Shown: piece after piece, positions 25,910 through 36,225 of the stretch
Position numbering within the stretch: the stretch's first letter is position 1
Layout: each line of letters starts with the position of its first letter
Source of the DNA: Vreelandella zhaodongensis
GTDB taxonomy: Bacteria; Pseudomonadota; Gammaproteobacteria; Pseudomonadales; Halomonadaceae
Assembly: GCF_013415115.1 (NCBI RefSeq)
Contig: NZ_JACCDD010000001.1
Span: forward strand, 434,001-498,000
Length of the DNA stretch: 64,000 nt
Direction of reading: 5' to 3'
Program-made: the position numbers and the translations under genes
Notes under the pieces: generated by a model
What the model saw: only the letters and a program-made list of their open reading frames with translations
The model's database searches: none
What the model was told of the DNA's origin: nothing

Positions 25910-27760
25910 ATGAACATTGAAAGCATTGGACTTGCCCCTAGTACGCTTGTCTTTATCGTTTTAGGGATAACGCTTGCCGCTTTTATGTGGGGGCGGTTTC
26001 GCTACGACTTAGTCGCACTGGCGGCGTTGCTGGGCTCGGTAATGCTTGGGTTGGTACCCGCTGATCAGGCTTTTATGGGGTTTGGGCATCCAGCGGTGAT
26101 TACGGTGGCGGCGGTATTGGTACTTAGCCGTGGGTTTGAGCGCTCTGGTGTGGTCGATATTATCGCCAACCAAGTGTTGAAAGTAGGCGAACGACTGCTA
26201 CTGCAGCTGTTGGTGTTGGTCGGTACAGTGGTGGTGCTGTCTGGGGTGATGAATAACGTAGGGGCACTGGCGTTGCTGTTGCCCGTGGCGATGCGGCTTG
26301 CTCGTGAACATAATACATCGCCCTCACTGCTATTAATGCCGCTGGCGTTTGGTTCGCTGCTAGGCGGTCTAACCACATTAATTGGCACACCGCCCAATAT
26401 TATTATTTCCGCTTATCGAGGGAGCGTCACCGGTGAAACGTTTGGCATGTTTAGCTATACGCCCGTTGGTGCTTTAGTCGCGATAGTCGGGTTGTTGTTT
26501 ATTGTGCTGATTGGCTGGCGCTTGACACCGAAACGTAGCGGTCAAGCCTCTACCGATGAGATGTTTGATACGGCGAATTATTTGGTCGAACTTAAGGTGT
26601 CAGGTGATTCCAAAGCCTGTGGGTTAACGCTCCATCAGCTTTACGACGAACTAGAAGAGACTATTCCTATCTTGGCGGTAGTGCGTGACGATAATCGCCG
26701 TGCAGGCTATTCATTTTATGGAGTGCTGCAAGAGGGCGATATCCTACTACTGGAAGCAGGCCCAGATGAGTTGAAGTCGCTGGAAGACAAGGTGGGGTTG
26801 AGCGCCATTGCCGATCCAAAGGAGCCAAGTGACAGTAGTTCCGTTGATGCTGAGAAGGAAGAGGACGCGTCCAATAAAGAGTCTCCCCAACCGGTGGATA
26901 CTGAAGGTTTGCAGCTAATTGAAGCGGTGGTGCGTAACGATTCAATCATGGTCAATCGCAGTGTTCGTCAACTGAGGCTAAATCAGCAGTTTGGCTTGCA
27001 CTTAGTGGCAGTCGCGCGTGACGGCGGACGTTTAAAACAGCGCTTGCGGGATATTCGCTTTCAAACCGGCGACGTACTGCTGTTACAAGGCAGTGAAAAT
27101 GAAATTGCAGATAGCTTATCAACCTTGGGGTGTTTGCCGCTCGCTAACCGCGAGTTGCACCTAGGTCAGCCCCGAAAACTGGCGATGTCGATCGGTATTT
27201 TTGCGTTAGCAATTTTGGCAATGCTATTTGACTTGCTGCCAGCCGCTGTTGCTATGAGCACTGCTGCGTTAGTGTCGTTGCTTATTGGGGTACTGCCTCT
27301 TCGAGAAGGCTACCAGGCAATTGATGGTCCTGTCATTGTGTTACTAGCCGCCATGCTGCCCGTTGGGGAGGCGCTTGAAACCAGCGGCGGAGCCGATATT
27401 ATTGCCGATGCGCTGCTTCGGTTTGGTGTTGAGTGGCCCATTATTGTTTCATTAGTGGGACTGTTTGCGCTTTCCATGCTGCTCTCCAATGTGGTCAATA
27501 ACGCCGCCGCCGCCCTATTGATGGCCCCTATTGCGGCCAGTCTTGCCAGTGGTTTTGAGGTATCGTTAGACCCCTTTTTGATGGTCGTGGCTGTTAGTGC
27601 ATCTTGTGCGTTTTTAACGCCGATTGGTCATCAGTCGAACACACTAGTACTTGGCCCTGGGGGCTATCGGTTTGGCGACTATTGGAAGCTTGGCCTTCCG
27701 CTTTCATTAGTGGTGATGATCGTGGCTATACCGGCCATCCTATGGGCTTGGCCGTTGTAA
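25910..27760 (+). CDS. SLC13-family permease with two RCK/TrkA-C domains
   Basis: I start at ATG 25910 behind GGGAGAGGGA, giving 616 residues. Two blocks of membrane helices (about 5-200 and 430-615) flank a cytoplasmic region with two TrkA-C domains (roughly 220-290 and 335-415; the second ends VLLLQGSENEIADSLSTLG). The permease motifs LIGTPPNIIISAY and SNVVNNAAAALLMAPIA, and a late GHQSNTLVLGPGGYRF, are those of divalent anion/sodium symporters. Some members carry sulfate, others dicarboxylates or citrate; the substrate here is open. It stands alone between qor and glpR. Confidence 0.9.
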   Translation: MNIESIGLAPSTLVFIVLGITLAAFMWGRFRYDLVALAALLGSVMLGLVPADQAFMGFGHPAVITVAAVLVLSRGFERSGVVDIIANQVLKVGERLLLQLLVLVGTVVVLSGVMNNVGALALLLPVAMRLAREHNTSPSLLLMPLAFGSLLGGLTTLIGTPPNIIISAYRGSVTGETFGMFSYTPVGALVAIVGLLFIVLIGWRLTPKRSGQASTDEMFDTANYLVELKVSGDSKACGLTLHQLYDELEETIPILAVVRDDNRRAGYSFYGVLQEGDILLLEAGPDELKSLEDKVGLSAIADPKEPSDSSSVDAEKEEDASNKESPQPVDTEGLQLIEAVVRNDSIMVNRSVRQLRLNQQFGLHLVAVARDGGRLKQRLRDIRFQTGDVLLLQGSENEIADSLSTLGCLPLANRELHLGQPRKLAMSIGIFALAILAMLFDLLPAAVAMSTAALVSLLIGVLPLREGYQAIDGPVIVLLAAMLPVGEALETSGGADIIADALLRFGVEWPIIVSLVGLFALSMLLSNVVNNAAAALLMAPIAASLASGFEVSLDPFLMVVAVSASCAFLTPIGHQSNTLVLGPGGYRFGDYWKLGLPLSLVVMIVAIPAILWAWPL

Positions 27761-27887
27761 TCGCGGCCATCAATAATTGGTTTATGGTGAGAGGGCATGA
27801 CTGCTTTCATGTTCGCATTATTGGAATTCGAAAATTTTGCTACTCTATAGCACTTAGAGATCAATAAATAACGAACAGGCTAGGCTT

Positions 27888-28646
27888 ATGAACCAACAGT
27901 TTCGCCAGGATGCCATTGTCGAGCTGGTCCGCCAGCACGGCTATATGAGCATTGAGCAACTGACCGATCACTTTGCGGTAACACCACAAACCATTCGGCG
28001 TGATTTAAACACTTTAGCCAATGAGGGACGAGTGCGTCGGGTACACGGTGGTGTTGGCGTAGAGTCGAGCACCGTTAATACTGCTTACAGTACGCGTAAA
28101 ACACTGCATTTAGACGAAAAAGAGCGTATTGCACGCTGCTTGGCGCAGCATATTCCCCACCACTCATCGTTATTTATTAATATAGGCACTAGCAATGAAA
28201 TGATCGCCCAGGCGTTACTTGAGCATCAAGGCCTGGAAATTATCACCAACAACCTGAACGTTGCGGCTATTCTTCAACATAAAGAAGATTTCACTGTGAT
28301 TATTGCTGGTGGGCAGGTGCGCTCGCGTGATGGCGGTATTATCGGTGAAGCGACCATTGATTTTATCAATCAATTTAAAGTGGATTACGGGATCATTGGC
28401 ATTAGTGGTATTGATGAAGATGGCTCGTTACTCGAATTTGATTACCAAGAAGTACGTGTTGCCCAGGCCATCATTGCTAACTCGCGGCGCATCTACCTAG
28501 CAGCCGACTACTCTAAGTTTCACCGCAATCCAGTCGTCCGTCAGGGTAATATCTCGCAGCTCGACGCTCTGTTTACCGATCGCAAGCCGCCTGAGCCTAT
28601 TCAACAGCTGTTGAATCAGCATGGAGTAGCGCTGCATATTGCCTAA
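27888..28646 (+). CDS. glpR: DeoR-family glycerol-3-phosphate regulon repressor
   Basis: This 252-residue DeoR-type regulator has an N-terminal HTH (QDAIVELVRQHGYMSIEQL, TPQTIRRDLNTLA) and a C-terminal sugar-phosphate sensor with the conserved LFINIGTSNEMIAQAL and DYGIIGISGIDEDGSL segments. Length and sequence match GlpR. It precedes glpK on the same strand and presumably represses glpK, glpD and the ABC operon, with glycerol-3-phosphate as inducer. Confidence 0.92.
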   Translation: MNQQFRQDAIVELVRQHGYMSIEQLTDHFAVTPQTIRRDLNTLANEGRVRRVHGGVGVESSTVNTAYSTRKTLHLDEKERIARCLAQHIPHHSSLFINIGTSNEMIAQALLEHQGLEIITNNLNVAAILQHKEDFTVIIAGGQVRSRDGGIIGEATIDFINQFKVDYGIIGISGIDEDGSLLEFDYQEVRVAQAIIANSRRIYLAADYSKFHRNPVVRQGNISQLDALFTDRKPPEPIQQLLNQHGVALHIA

Positions 28647-28821
28647 CTCACACGCCTCATTTATACCCCTAACAAACGTTGACATGCCGCAGGGAGTGAT
28701 GCTCGGTAAAGTTAAGTGGTTTCATACTTGAGCATTTAAGAAGGCTGGAGTAGCCTTGGATGATAATAAAGCGAATCAAAACATACAAAATCGAAAGACC
28801 CTACAACAAAGTGAACATGAT

Positions 28822-30306
28822 ATGTCCTCCTTTATTCTCGCCATCGATCAAGGTACGACCAGCTCACGCGCCATTTTATTTGACCGTCAGGGCCAAATAG
28901 CCGCGGTTGCTCAACAGGAATTTCCACAGCATTTTCCTCAAGATGGGTGGATTGAGCATGACCCTGAAGATATTTGGGACTCGGTCATTGCTACCTGTCG
29001 CGAGGTGTTGGTAAAAGCCAACATCTCGCCAACACAGATTGATGGTATTGGCATTACTAACCAACGTGAAACCACGGTGGTATGGGATCGAGAAAGCGGC
29101 AAGCCGCTTTATAACGCTATCGTTTGGCAAGACCGTCGTACATCAGACCTCTGTGAGACCCTGCGAGACAAAGGCCATACAGACGCCGTGCAGTCCAAAA
29201 CAGGATTACTCATTGATCCCTATTTTTCTGCCACTAAGCTTGCTTGGATCTTAGATAACGTCGAGGGTGCTCGCGGTCGAGCCCAGCAAGGTGAGTTATT
29301 ATTTGGCACTATCGATAGCTTCTTGATTTGGCGGCTAACCGGCGGCAAGCAGCATGTTACCGATGCCACCAATGCCTCGCGTACAGCAATTTTTAACATT
29401 CATAATCAAACGTGGGACGACGATCTTCTCGCGTTGTTTAATGTTCCCGCCAACATGCTGCCTGAAGTAAAAGATTCCAGTGATGATTTTGGGGTTACCG
29501 ACGATCATTGGCTAGGTGTGCCGATACCCATTGCTGGTGTAGCGGGGGATCAACAGGCTGCATTGGTAGGGCAGGCTTGCTTCCAGCCAGGTATGGGGAA
29601 AAGCACTTACGGCACCGGTTGCTTTATGATTGTGAACACAGGGGATACTGCCTCGGTATCACAGAATCGATTGCTGACGACCATTGGCTACCGAATTAAT
29701 GGCAAGCCGACCTACGCAATGGAGGGCAGTATTTTCGTGGCAGGCGCCACTGTGCAGTGGCTGCGAGACGGTTTAAATTTATTTGCTGATGCCTCTGAGA
29801 CAGAAGCATTAGCCAAAGAGACTCGTAGTGGCCACAGCGTCTACTTGGTGCCAGCGTTTACAGGTTTGGGGGCACCGCATTGGGATCCTAAGGCGAGAGG
29901 GGCAATCTTTGGCCTAACACGCGACACGGGGATTGCTGAAATTGTGGCGGCGGGACTCCAGGCGGTGTGTTACCAAACCCGCGACCTGCAGCACTGCATG
30001 AATGATGACATGGAAGCCTCGCCGGGCAACTTACGGGTAGATGGTGGCATGGTAAAGAACAGCTGGGTAATGCAGTTCTTAGCCGATATGCTTAATGTTC
30101 AGGTAGATAGGCCCACGATTCTTGAAACCACTGCTCTGGGCGCTGCGTATTTGGCTGGCCTGCGTTTAGGATGGTATGACACGCTTGAAGAGATTGAGCA
30201 GCTATGGCGCTGCGAAAAAAGCTTTACGCCTAAAATGGAAGAAGCGACGCGTGAGCAGTTATATCAGGGGTGGTTAGATGCGGTAGCCCGAGTGCGCTCT
30301 AGCTAA
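28822..30306 (+). CDS. glpK: Glycerol kinase
   Basis: This FGGY-family kinase phosphorylates glycerol to glycerol-3-phosphate. I choose ATG 28822 because [21 protein letters not shown] aligns with known GlpK starts (494 residues). A TTG at 28756 in the same frame has a better ribosome site (GGAG, 6 bases spacing) and would add 22 low-complexity polar residues, so the true start is unsettled. Other GlpK motifs: [32 protein letters not shown] [13 protein letters not shown], and [15 protein letters not shown]. No glycerol facilitator gene lies next to it. Confidence 0.95.
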   Translation: MSSFILAIDQGTTSSRAILFDRQGQIAAVAQQEFPQHFPQDGWIEHDPEDIWDSVIATCREVLVKANISPTQIDGIGITNQRETTVVWDRESGKPLYNAIVWQDRRTSDLCETLRDKGHTDAVQSKTGLLIDPYFSATKLAWILDNVEGARGRAQQGELLFGTIDSFLIWRLTGGKQHVTDATNASRTAIFNIHNQTWDDDLLALFNVPANMLPEVKDSSDDFGVTDDHWLGVPIPIAGVAGDQQAALVGQACFQPGMGKSTYGTGCFMIVNTGDTASVSQNRLLTTIGYRINGKPTYAMEGSIFVAGATVQWLRDGLNLFADASETEALAKETRSGHSVYLVPAFTGLGAPHWDPKARGAIFGLTRDTGIAEIVAAGLQAVCYQTRDLQHCMNDDMEASPGNLRVDGGMVKNSWVMQFLADMLNVQVDRPTILETTALGAAYLAGLRLGWYDTLEEIEQLWRCEKSFTPKMEEATREQLYQGWLDAVARVRSS

Positions 30307-30417
30307 GTGCCTTAACACAACTAATCGGGCACTGAGCATAGGTAACCACTGATTCGATAGGATCTCAGTGCTCGTCAACGTATACATAAGCACTTAATAG
30401 CAATCAGCTTCTATGTA

Positions 30418-30446
30418 AAAAGCCGCTATCTTTAATAGCGGCTTTT
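30418..30446. terminator. Bidirectional terminator between glpK and glpD
   Basis: AAAAGCCGCTAT pairs perfectly with ATAGCGGCTTTT around a 5-base loop, giving a stem with T-runs on both strands. It lies between the convergent glpK and glpD. Confidence 0.92.
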
Positions 30447-30489
30447 GTGTGTTTCTGTCATGTATCGTTAGCGATGGGCTAGACGTCAG

Positions 30490-32136
30490 TTAATCGACTT
30501 CGGCTGGCGCTACGTAGGGTCGAGAGGTATCTCGGTTTTCGGCAAAGTACGTCGCAAAACGCTCTTCTGCTTGGTCTCCAAACAGCACACGGCAAGCTTC
30601 TTTAAGCCCCTTAGAGTGGCGCAACTGCTCATGGTGAACAACGAGCGAGACTTTGGCTCTTCGGCGCAAGAAATCTTCCAGCTGGGTAATCATTTCATGA
30701 TCCCGAGCATGCTCTAGTTCGCAGCGAATATATTCGGTGCCTTCAATGAGAATATCGGCCTCTGTAGGGTCTTGGCGGATTTTTTCTAGCATTTGTATGG
30801 CCTGCTCTGCATAGCGACGCCATAATCGCGAGGATAAAGGCTCGGTGGATGTTGGTGCGGTCATCGCATCTAGGTTCATCCGTTTGGCCTGATCCATAAA
30901 CTGCTGTTTGACTGGCTCGGGCGGTTCGCCGTACCAGCGATAGTTAATATCACTGAGGTTAACGCCTAGTCGAACCACTTCTTCTGCAATCTCATCTCCA
31001 ACATTCAAACAGTCAGTTAATTTTCCGCCAAAAATACTGATATGAGCACTGTCAGTATTGGTATCAATGACATGTTTACGGGACAGCTGAAGAAAATCAC
31101 GATCGCTGCCTTGATCCGCTTTAATGGCAAGAGGGCGAACGCCACAGCGTGTTGAAATAATATCGTCTTGGGTCAGCGGCTTATCTAACGTTAGGCGCTT
31201 ATTGATATTTTCCAAGACAAAATCAATATCCTCAGCAGTGACATCGACTTCAGGATGCTCCATGTGAGTATCGGTGGTGCCAATACAAGTGCGATTACCC
31301 ATCGGGATAACAAAAAACAGCCGTCCATCGTCAGCAAAGAACGCAAGCACTCGTTTCGTTTTTGTTAGTTGTGGGACTATTAGGTGAATGCCTTTTGAAT
31401 AAAGATGCTGATGGGTGGTTTTCTCACCAGTGAGGGCGTTGTGTTGATCTACCCAGGGGCCAGCAGCATTGATTAGTACTTTTGAACGAATGCTGAAGGT
31501 GTTGCCATCCATCACGTTACGAACTTGCGTTACCCATCTGTCGCCTTCGCGCTCTGCGCCAAGTGACTCGACGTAATTGGTAGCCACCGCTCCATAATTG
31601 AGTGCATGACGTACGAAATTGAAGACAAAACGAGCATCGTTATCGTGCAAGTAGGCATCGGAGTATTCGAAACCTCCTACCGAACCGTCAACATCAATAA
31701 TGGGTTCTTCTTGCTTGATTTTTTTTGGGGAAAGTAGCCGAGGAAGCTTGGTGAAGCCGTTGCCCATCAGCCAGTAAAGCCAAGTGCCCGCCCATAAATA
31801 GCGCGGCGAGTGACGGAAACCTTTAGTAATCGTTGTCAGGAAACGAATTTCCTGAACGGTGGAAGGGTAACTTTTAATCAAGTGATTACGGCTTTTGCAC
31901 AGCTTTCTAACGAGTGCAAAATCCTTGCTCTCCATATATTTAATGCCTCCCCAAACTAAGTTGGAAGAGTGCATGCTGGTACTGCCAGCAAAGTCGCCAC
32001 GGTCTATAAGGGCAACTTTCGCCCCTTTACCGGCCAGTGCGGCTGCGGTTGCTGCACCATTGATGCCGCCACCGATTATCAGTGCGTCAAATTCATCAGT
32101 GTGCAATTTCTCGATATTACGGTTACGCAGTTTCAT
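30490..32136 (-). CDS. glpD: Aerobic glycerol-3-phosphate dehydrogenase
   Basis: This protein of about 548 residues is an FAD-dependent membrane-associated enzyme that oxidises glycerol-3-phosphate to dihydroxyacetone phosphate and passes electrons to quinone. Features: the FAD motif ALIIGGGINGAATAAALAGKG, SSNLVWGGIKYME, GVRPLAIK and IFGGKLTDCLNVGDEI. The start at 32136 has GGAA 6 bases upstream; a longer TTG start lacks support. It lies last in the direction of the glp ABC operon, 170 bases after the binding-protein gene. Confidence 0.94.
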   Translation of the reverse strand: MKLRNRNIEKLHTDEFDALIIGGGINGAATAAALAGKGAKVALIDRGDFAGSTSMHSSNLVWGGIKYMESKDFALVRKLCKSRNHLIKSYPSTVQEIRFLTTITKGFRHSPRYLWAGTWLYWLMGNGFTKLPRLLSPKKIKQEEPIIDVDGSVGGFEYSDAYLHDNDARFVFNFVRHALNYGAVATNYVESLGAEREGDRWVTQVRNVMDGNTFSIRSKVLINAAGPWVDQHNALTGEKTTHQHLYSKGIHLIVPQLTKTKRVLAFFADDGRLFFVIPMGNRTCIGTTDTHMEHPEVDVTAEDIDFVLENINKRLTLDKPLTQDDIISTRCGVRPLAIKADQGSDRDFLQLSRKHVIDTNTDSAHISIFGGKLTDCLNVGDEIAEEVVRLGVNLSDINYRWYGEPPEPVKQQFMDQAKRMNLDAMTAPTSTEPLSSRLWRRYAEQAIQMLEKIRQDPTEADILIEGTEYIRCELEHARDHEMITQLEDFLRRRAKVSLVVHHEQLRHSKGLKEACRVLFGDQAEERFATYFAENRDTSRPYVAPAEVD

Positions 32137-32278
32137 AGCGGTTCCAATTAACAAAGAAAAAGCCCCGTTTTAGATAGCGGTCTCAACACCACAACAAAGC
32201 ATACAAGCCTGTATAGACCGGCAAGCTTTGCGGTTATCTGCTTGCCGCTGATGAAACCCGATTTTTCAAGCCTGGAAA

Positions 32279-32298
32279 GGGCGGGTTATGACCCGCCC
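32279..32298 (-). terminator. Hairpin after the glycerol-binding protein gene
   Basis: GGGCGGGT pairs with ACCCGCCC around a TATG loop; on the minus strand only TTT follows. It may attenuate transcription between glpV and glpD rather than stop it fully. A second 8-bp stem (CGGCAAGC/GCTTGCCG) lies at 32219-32247. Confidence 0.6.
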
Positions 32299-32306
32299 TG
32301 CAAGGA

Positions 32307-34046
32307 TTAGCGGGTACCCGCTGCCATCCAGGCTTCCATCATTTCATCGTAAGGAACGGTTGTTCCTTGTGGCATCTCATCATCAAGCTTGGCTTTTGGT
32401 GAGCCTTCTTGATCAAGCCAGTATTGCGGGTCGCGCTCTTCGTTCAGCACTGGGGCATAGCTGTCGAAGACATTAGCGCGAGCAAGCCGGCTCATGGTGC
32501 TGTCCATGGCGGCTGCTAGGTTGTCGAGACCTTCTTGTGGTGAAACTTCACCGCTCATGACAGGGGCCAAATTCTGCCACCACAGCGGTGCCATGCGCGG
32601 GTAGTCAGGTACGTTGGTACCGGTAGGTGTCCAATTGGACTCGTTAGGGCTACGGTAGAACTCCACAAGGCCACCGAGTTTGGGGGCCATCTCGGTCATC
32701 TGATCGGAGAAAATGTCAGATTCACGGATCGGCGTTAGGCCGTGCATTAGTTTCTCAAGCGATACCGACTTGGAGACAGTAAACTGACCGAACAGCCAAG
32801 CCGCCGTACGGCGATCTTCAGGGGTTGAGTCAAAGAAGGTCCAGGAGCCTACATCTTGATAGCCTACTTTCATGCCTTCTTCCCAATAAGGGCCGGTGGG
32901 AGAAGGTGCCATGCGCCAAAGTGGGTTGCCTTCATCGTCGGTGACCGCTACATCAGGATCGGTCATATCCGCAGTGAAGGCGGTATACCAGAAAATTTGC
33001 TGTGCAATATGACCTTGTGCAGGTACTGGACCTGCTTCACCAAAGGTCATTCCCTGCGCTTCTTCAGGGGCGTAGTTATTGAGCCAATCAACGGCTTTTT
33101 GCATGGCAAAGACAGAGGCCGGCGCGTTAGTGCCTCCGCCACGAGTTACGCTGGCACCTACCGGCTGGCTATCTTCGTTGACACGAATACCCCAGTCATC
33201 TACTGGATTGCCAAAGGGTACGCCAGGGCTACCCATGCCAGCCATGGAGAGCCAGGAGTCATGGAAACGCCAGCCTAGGGATGGGTCACGGCGGCCGTAA
33301 TCCATGTGGCCATACACCCTGGTGCCATCAATTTCCCCGACATGTTCAGTAAAGAACTCGGCAATATCTTCATAGGCTGTCCAGTTGGTGGGAACACCCA
33401 AGTCATAGCCGTAAATATCGTGGAACTGCTCTTGTAAGTCTTCACGCTGGAACCAGTCATAGCGGAACCAATACAGGTTCGCGAATTGCTGTGCTGGTAA
33501 TTGATAGATGCTGCCATCGGGCCCTGTGGTGTATTGGATGCCGATAAAGTCATCCAGATCCAGGGTAGGTGAGGTGAAATCTGCCCACTCGTTCTCCATC
33601 GCTTCAGAAAGGTTGATGGTGGTGCCGTAGCGAATATGTGTACCAATCGCATCAGAGTCGTTGATAAAGCCGTCGTAGATACTGTTACCAGACTGCATCT
33701 GGTTCTGCATCGTATCGACCAAGTCGCCTTCGTTAATGATGTTGTGGGTGACTTCGATGCCGGTAAGTTCTGTAAAGGCTTTGGCTAATACGTCACGCTC
33801 GTACTCGTGGGTCGCAAGTCCCTCAGCTACTGTCTGGATGCTCATTCCGCGTAGAGGCTCCGCGGCCTGTGCAAACCACAAAAGTTCTTCGATTTGTTCT
33901 TCACGGCTAAGCGTTGAGTTTTGGAAATGCTCATCGACTAAGCGCTCGGCGACCGCTCGCGCATCGTGATCGTCTGCAAGCAGTGAGCCTGATGCAAGCA
34001 TAAGACTCGCCGCGAGGGTAGTGAGTTTAAATTTGTTATTACGCAT
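32307..34046 (-). CDS. glpV: Glycerol ABC transporter, periplasmic binding protein (GlpV-like)
   Basis: This 579-residue extracellular solute-binding protein has a signal peptide (basic MRNNKFK, hydrophobic run, cleavage near SLLADD). It is longer than most sugar-binding proteins because an extra N-terminal helical part (ARAVAERLVDEHF, EEQIEELLWFAQAAEPLRG) precedes the binding fold, as in the GlpV type of glycerol ABC systems. The fold shows ITVAEG..., YDGFINDSDAIG, GSIYQLPAQQFANLYWFRYDWF and GTNVPDYPRMAPLW. It is the final structural gene of glpSTPQUV, 108 bases after glpU. Confidence 0.88.
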   Translation of the reverse strand: MRNNKFKLTTLAASLMLASGSLLADDHDARAVAERLVDEHFQNSTLSREEQIEELLWFAQAAEPLRGMSIQTVAEGLATHEYERDVLAKAFTELTGIEVTHNIINEGDLVDTMQNQMQSGNSIYDGFINDSDAIGTHIRYGTTINLSEAMENEWADFTSPTLDLDDFIGIQYTTGPDGSIYQLPAQQFANLYWFRYDWFQREDLQEQFHDIYGYDLGVPTNWTAYEDIAEFFTEHVGEIDGTRVYGHMDYGRRDPSLGWRFHDSWLSMAGMGSPGVPFGNPVDDWGIRVNEDSQPVGASVTRGGGTNAPASVFAMQKAVDWLNNYAPEEAQGMTFGEAGPVPAQGHIAQQIFWYTAFTADMTDPDVAVTDDEGNPLWRMAPSPTGPYWEEGMKVGYQDVGSWTFFDSTPEDRRTAAWLFGQFTVSKSVSLEKLMHGLTPIRESDIFSDQMTEMAPKLGGLVEFYRSPNESNWTPTGTNVPDYPRMAPLWWQNLAPVMSGEVSPQEGLDNLAAAMDSTMSRLARANVFDSYAPVLNEERDPQYWLDQEGSPKAKLDDEMPQGTTVPYDEMMEAWMAAGTR

Positions 34047-34154
34047 GTTGACCTCGTTTTATTGTGCTCTTCCCTGAAGTATGGGCGTCCTTGATACTGC
34101 CGTACTTAACGCTAAGGCTAGTTCTGCCAGGGGGAGCCCTGGCGTTGCTGAAGG

Positions 34155-34427
34155 CTAACCCCAGCGCATTAACACCAGCAGCCATACTGCTGATAGTGCT
34201 AGTGCAATCCAGATCGAGAAGGTGGTGAAACCTATGAACCCCAAGTGAATAAACGCAGCCGATAGCAGACCGATGAATAGCCGGTCACCACGGGTAGTGC
34301 TAATGGGCAAAAAGCCTTTGCGTTCTACTGTGGGGGATAGAATTTCCCAAAGCGTCATGCCAGCCAGCATGGCGGCTATCGATGAAAAGAAAATGGCTGT
34401 TGGGGTTGTCCATACCATCCAAGACAT
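34155..34427 (-). CDS. glpU: DUF2160 small membrane subunit of the glycerol ABC system (GlpU-like)
   Basis: This 90-residue protein has two to three membrane helices (about 8-28, 47-66 and 68-87). The family pattern is visible: MSWMVWTTPTAIFFSSIA, then GMTLWEILSPTVERKGFLPI and TTRGDRLFIGLLSAAFIHLG. Members are encoded between the permease and binding-protein genes of glycerol ABC operons, as here. Its precise role in transport is not settled. Confidence 0.88.
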   Translation of the reverse strand: MSWMVWTTPTAIFFSSIAAMLAGMTLWEILSPTVERKGFLPISTTRGDRLFIGLLSAAFIHLGFIGFTTFSIWIALALSAVWLLVLMRWG

Positions 34428-34439
34428 GGTGGCGGCTCC

Positions 34440-35333
34440 TTAGGTACGGCCTAGGGCAAAGCCCTTGGCGATATGGTTGCGAACGAAATAGACCACCAAA
34501 ATGCCAGGGACTATGGTCAGTACGCCTGCGGCGGCCAGCGTTCCCCAGTCAATACCTGATGCCGTTGATGTGCGCGTCATAATCATGCCGATCGGCTGGG
34601 CGTTTGTAGATGTCAGTGTGCGTGCCAGTAGTAACTCAACCCACGAGAACATGAATAAGAAGAACAGTACGACGCCGATGCCAGAGCTAATCATGGGAAT
34701 GAAGATCTTGACGAAGAACTTCGGGAAGCTATAGCCATCGATATAGGCGGTTTCGTCGATCTCCTTGGGCACGCTACTCATAAAGCCTTCTAAGATCCAA
34801 ATGGCCAGCGGAATATTAAAGAGGCAGTGCGCTAAGGCGACGGCAATATGCTTATCAAACAGTCCCACCGAGTAGTAGAGCTGGAAGTAGGGCAGCAGGA
34901 AGACCGCAGGCGGTGCCATCAAGTTGGTCAGTAGCCAAAAGAAAAGGTGCTTGTCACCAATGAACTTGTAGCGACTGAAGGCATAGGCGGCAGGTAGCGC
35001 CACGAGCATGGTGATTACCATATTCATTGATACGTACAGCAGTGAATTAACGTATCCCATGTACCAGCTGGAGTTCGTTAAAATTCTGGTGTAGTTATCA
35101 AACGTTATGTTCTGCGGCCATAGCGTCATGGAGCCGAGAATTTCACTATTGGTTTGCAGCGACATATTGATTAGCCAATAAATTGGCAGAATCATTAAGA
35201 ACAAATATAAGCCGAGCAGCAGTCTAGAACGCAGCCGACTACGAGCGTCACGCTTACGGCGCTTGGCCGACACTTCCTTGCTGAAAATAGTGTTGTATTT
35301 TTCACCCTGCTGGGTGTTTTCTAAATGGTACAT
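34440..35333 (-). CDS. glpQ: Glycerol ABC transporter permease (GlpQ-like)
   Basis: This 297-residue MalG-type inner-membrane permease has six helices and the EAA loop EGFMSSVPKEIDETAYIDG (about 195-215). It begins with a soluble, basic N-terminal stretch of about 40 residues. It ends 12 bases before glpU and starts 1 base after glpP, so the operon is tightly packed. Confidence 0.9.
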   Translation of the reverse strand: MYHLENTQQGEKYNTIFSKEVSAKRRKRDARSRLRSRLLLGLYLFLMILPIYWLINMSLQTNSEILGSMTLWPQNITFDNYTRILTNSSWYMGYVNSLLYVSMNMVITMLVALPAAYAFSRYKFIGDKHLFFWLLTNLMAPPAVFLLPYFQLYYSVGLFDKHIAVALAHCLFNIPLAIWILEGFMSSVPKEIDETAYIDGYSFPKFFVKIFIPMISSGIGVVLFFLFMFSWVELLLARTLTSTNAQPIGMIMTRTSTASGIDWGTLAAAGVLTIVPGILVVYFVRNHIAKGFALGRT

Positions 35334-35334
35334 A

Positions 35335-36225
35335 TCATGCTCCCCCTTGCGGGTTCTTATCTTTTTGCATGTGCATGATGGTGGTGTAGAAGATCCAGCT
35401 CACCAGCAAAATGACCAGGAAGTAGATAAGTGAAAACGCGGCTGAAGGCCCTAGATCCTGTTGGCCAATGGCCATCGTTGCCAGGGATTGGCTCAGGAAG
35501 GTAGTGGAACTGCCAGGGCCGCCACCGGTTAACACAAAGGGTTCCGCATAGATCATGAACGAGTGCATAAAGCGTAACAGCACAGCGATGACCAGTACGT
35601 TGGTGAGTTTTGGTAACTGGATATAGCGAAAAACGGCCCATTTGGAAGCACGGTCAATCCGTGCTGCTTGATAATAGGCTTCGGGAATAGAGCGAAGGCC
35701 GCTGTAGCAAAGCATTGCCACCAAAGGTGTCCAGTGCCAAACGTCCATCAAGATAATCGTCGCCCAAGCATCGCCAGCGTTGCGGGTGATGTTGTAATTA
35801 ATGCCCAGCTCGCGCAGTCCCCAGCCCATGAGTCCGATGTCGCCACGGGTGAAAATTTGCCAGATGCTACCCACGACGTTCCAGGGAATCAAAAGCGGTA
35901 GCGTGATTAAAATCAGCACGGCAGATGCTTGCCAGCCCCGTTTGGGCATAATAAGCGCGATACCGATGCCCAATGGTATCTGAATCGCCAAAATGGTCAG
36001 TGAGAATATCATTTGGCGCAGAAACGCTGCTTGCAAAGCAGAGTCATTGAGCATGGTTTGGAACCACTCTGTGCCCGTAAAAAAACGAGCATGGGGGCCT
36101 AGTACGTCTTGAACGGAGTAGTTAACCACCGTCATTAATGGAATGATGGCGGAAAATGCCACCAGAATTAGCATAGGGAGTACCAGCCACCATGCTCGAT
36201 TATTTTGCACCTTGTTGTTATTCAT
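35335..36225 (-). CDS. glpP: Glycerol ABC transporter permease (GlpP-like)
   Basis: The start at 36225 (MNNNKVQNNRAWW) has GGAG upstream and overlaps the glpT stop by 8 bases, showing translational coupling; the protein is 296 residues. It is a MalF/UgpA-type permease with six helices and the EAA motif (LRSIPEAYYQAARIDRASKW) plus LTGGGPGSSTTFLS near the end. It forms the membrane channel with GlpQ. Confidence 0.9.
   Translation of the reverse strand: MNNNKVQNNRAWWLVLPMLILVAFSAIIPLMTVVNYSVQDVLGPHARFFTGTEWFQTMLNDSALQAAFLRQMIFSLTILAIQIPLGIGIALIMPKRGWQASAVLILITLPLLIPWNVVGSIWQIFTRGDIGLMGWGLRELGINYNITRNAGDAWATIILMDVWHWTPLVAMLCYSGLRSIPEAYYQAARIDRASKWAVFRYIQLPKLTNVLVIAVLLRFMHSFMIYAEPFVLTGGGPGSSTTFLSQSLATMAIGQQDLGPSAAFSLIYFLVILLVSWIFYTTIMHMQKDKNPQGGA

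Noticed and set aside
28756..28821. 22-residue N-terminal extension of GlpK
   Set aside because: The TTG has a good ribosome site, but the extra residues are not part of the family; kept as an open alternative rather than the main call.
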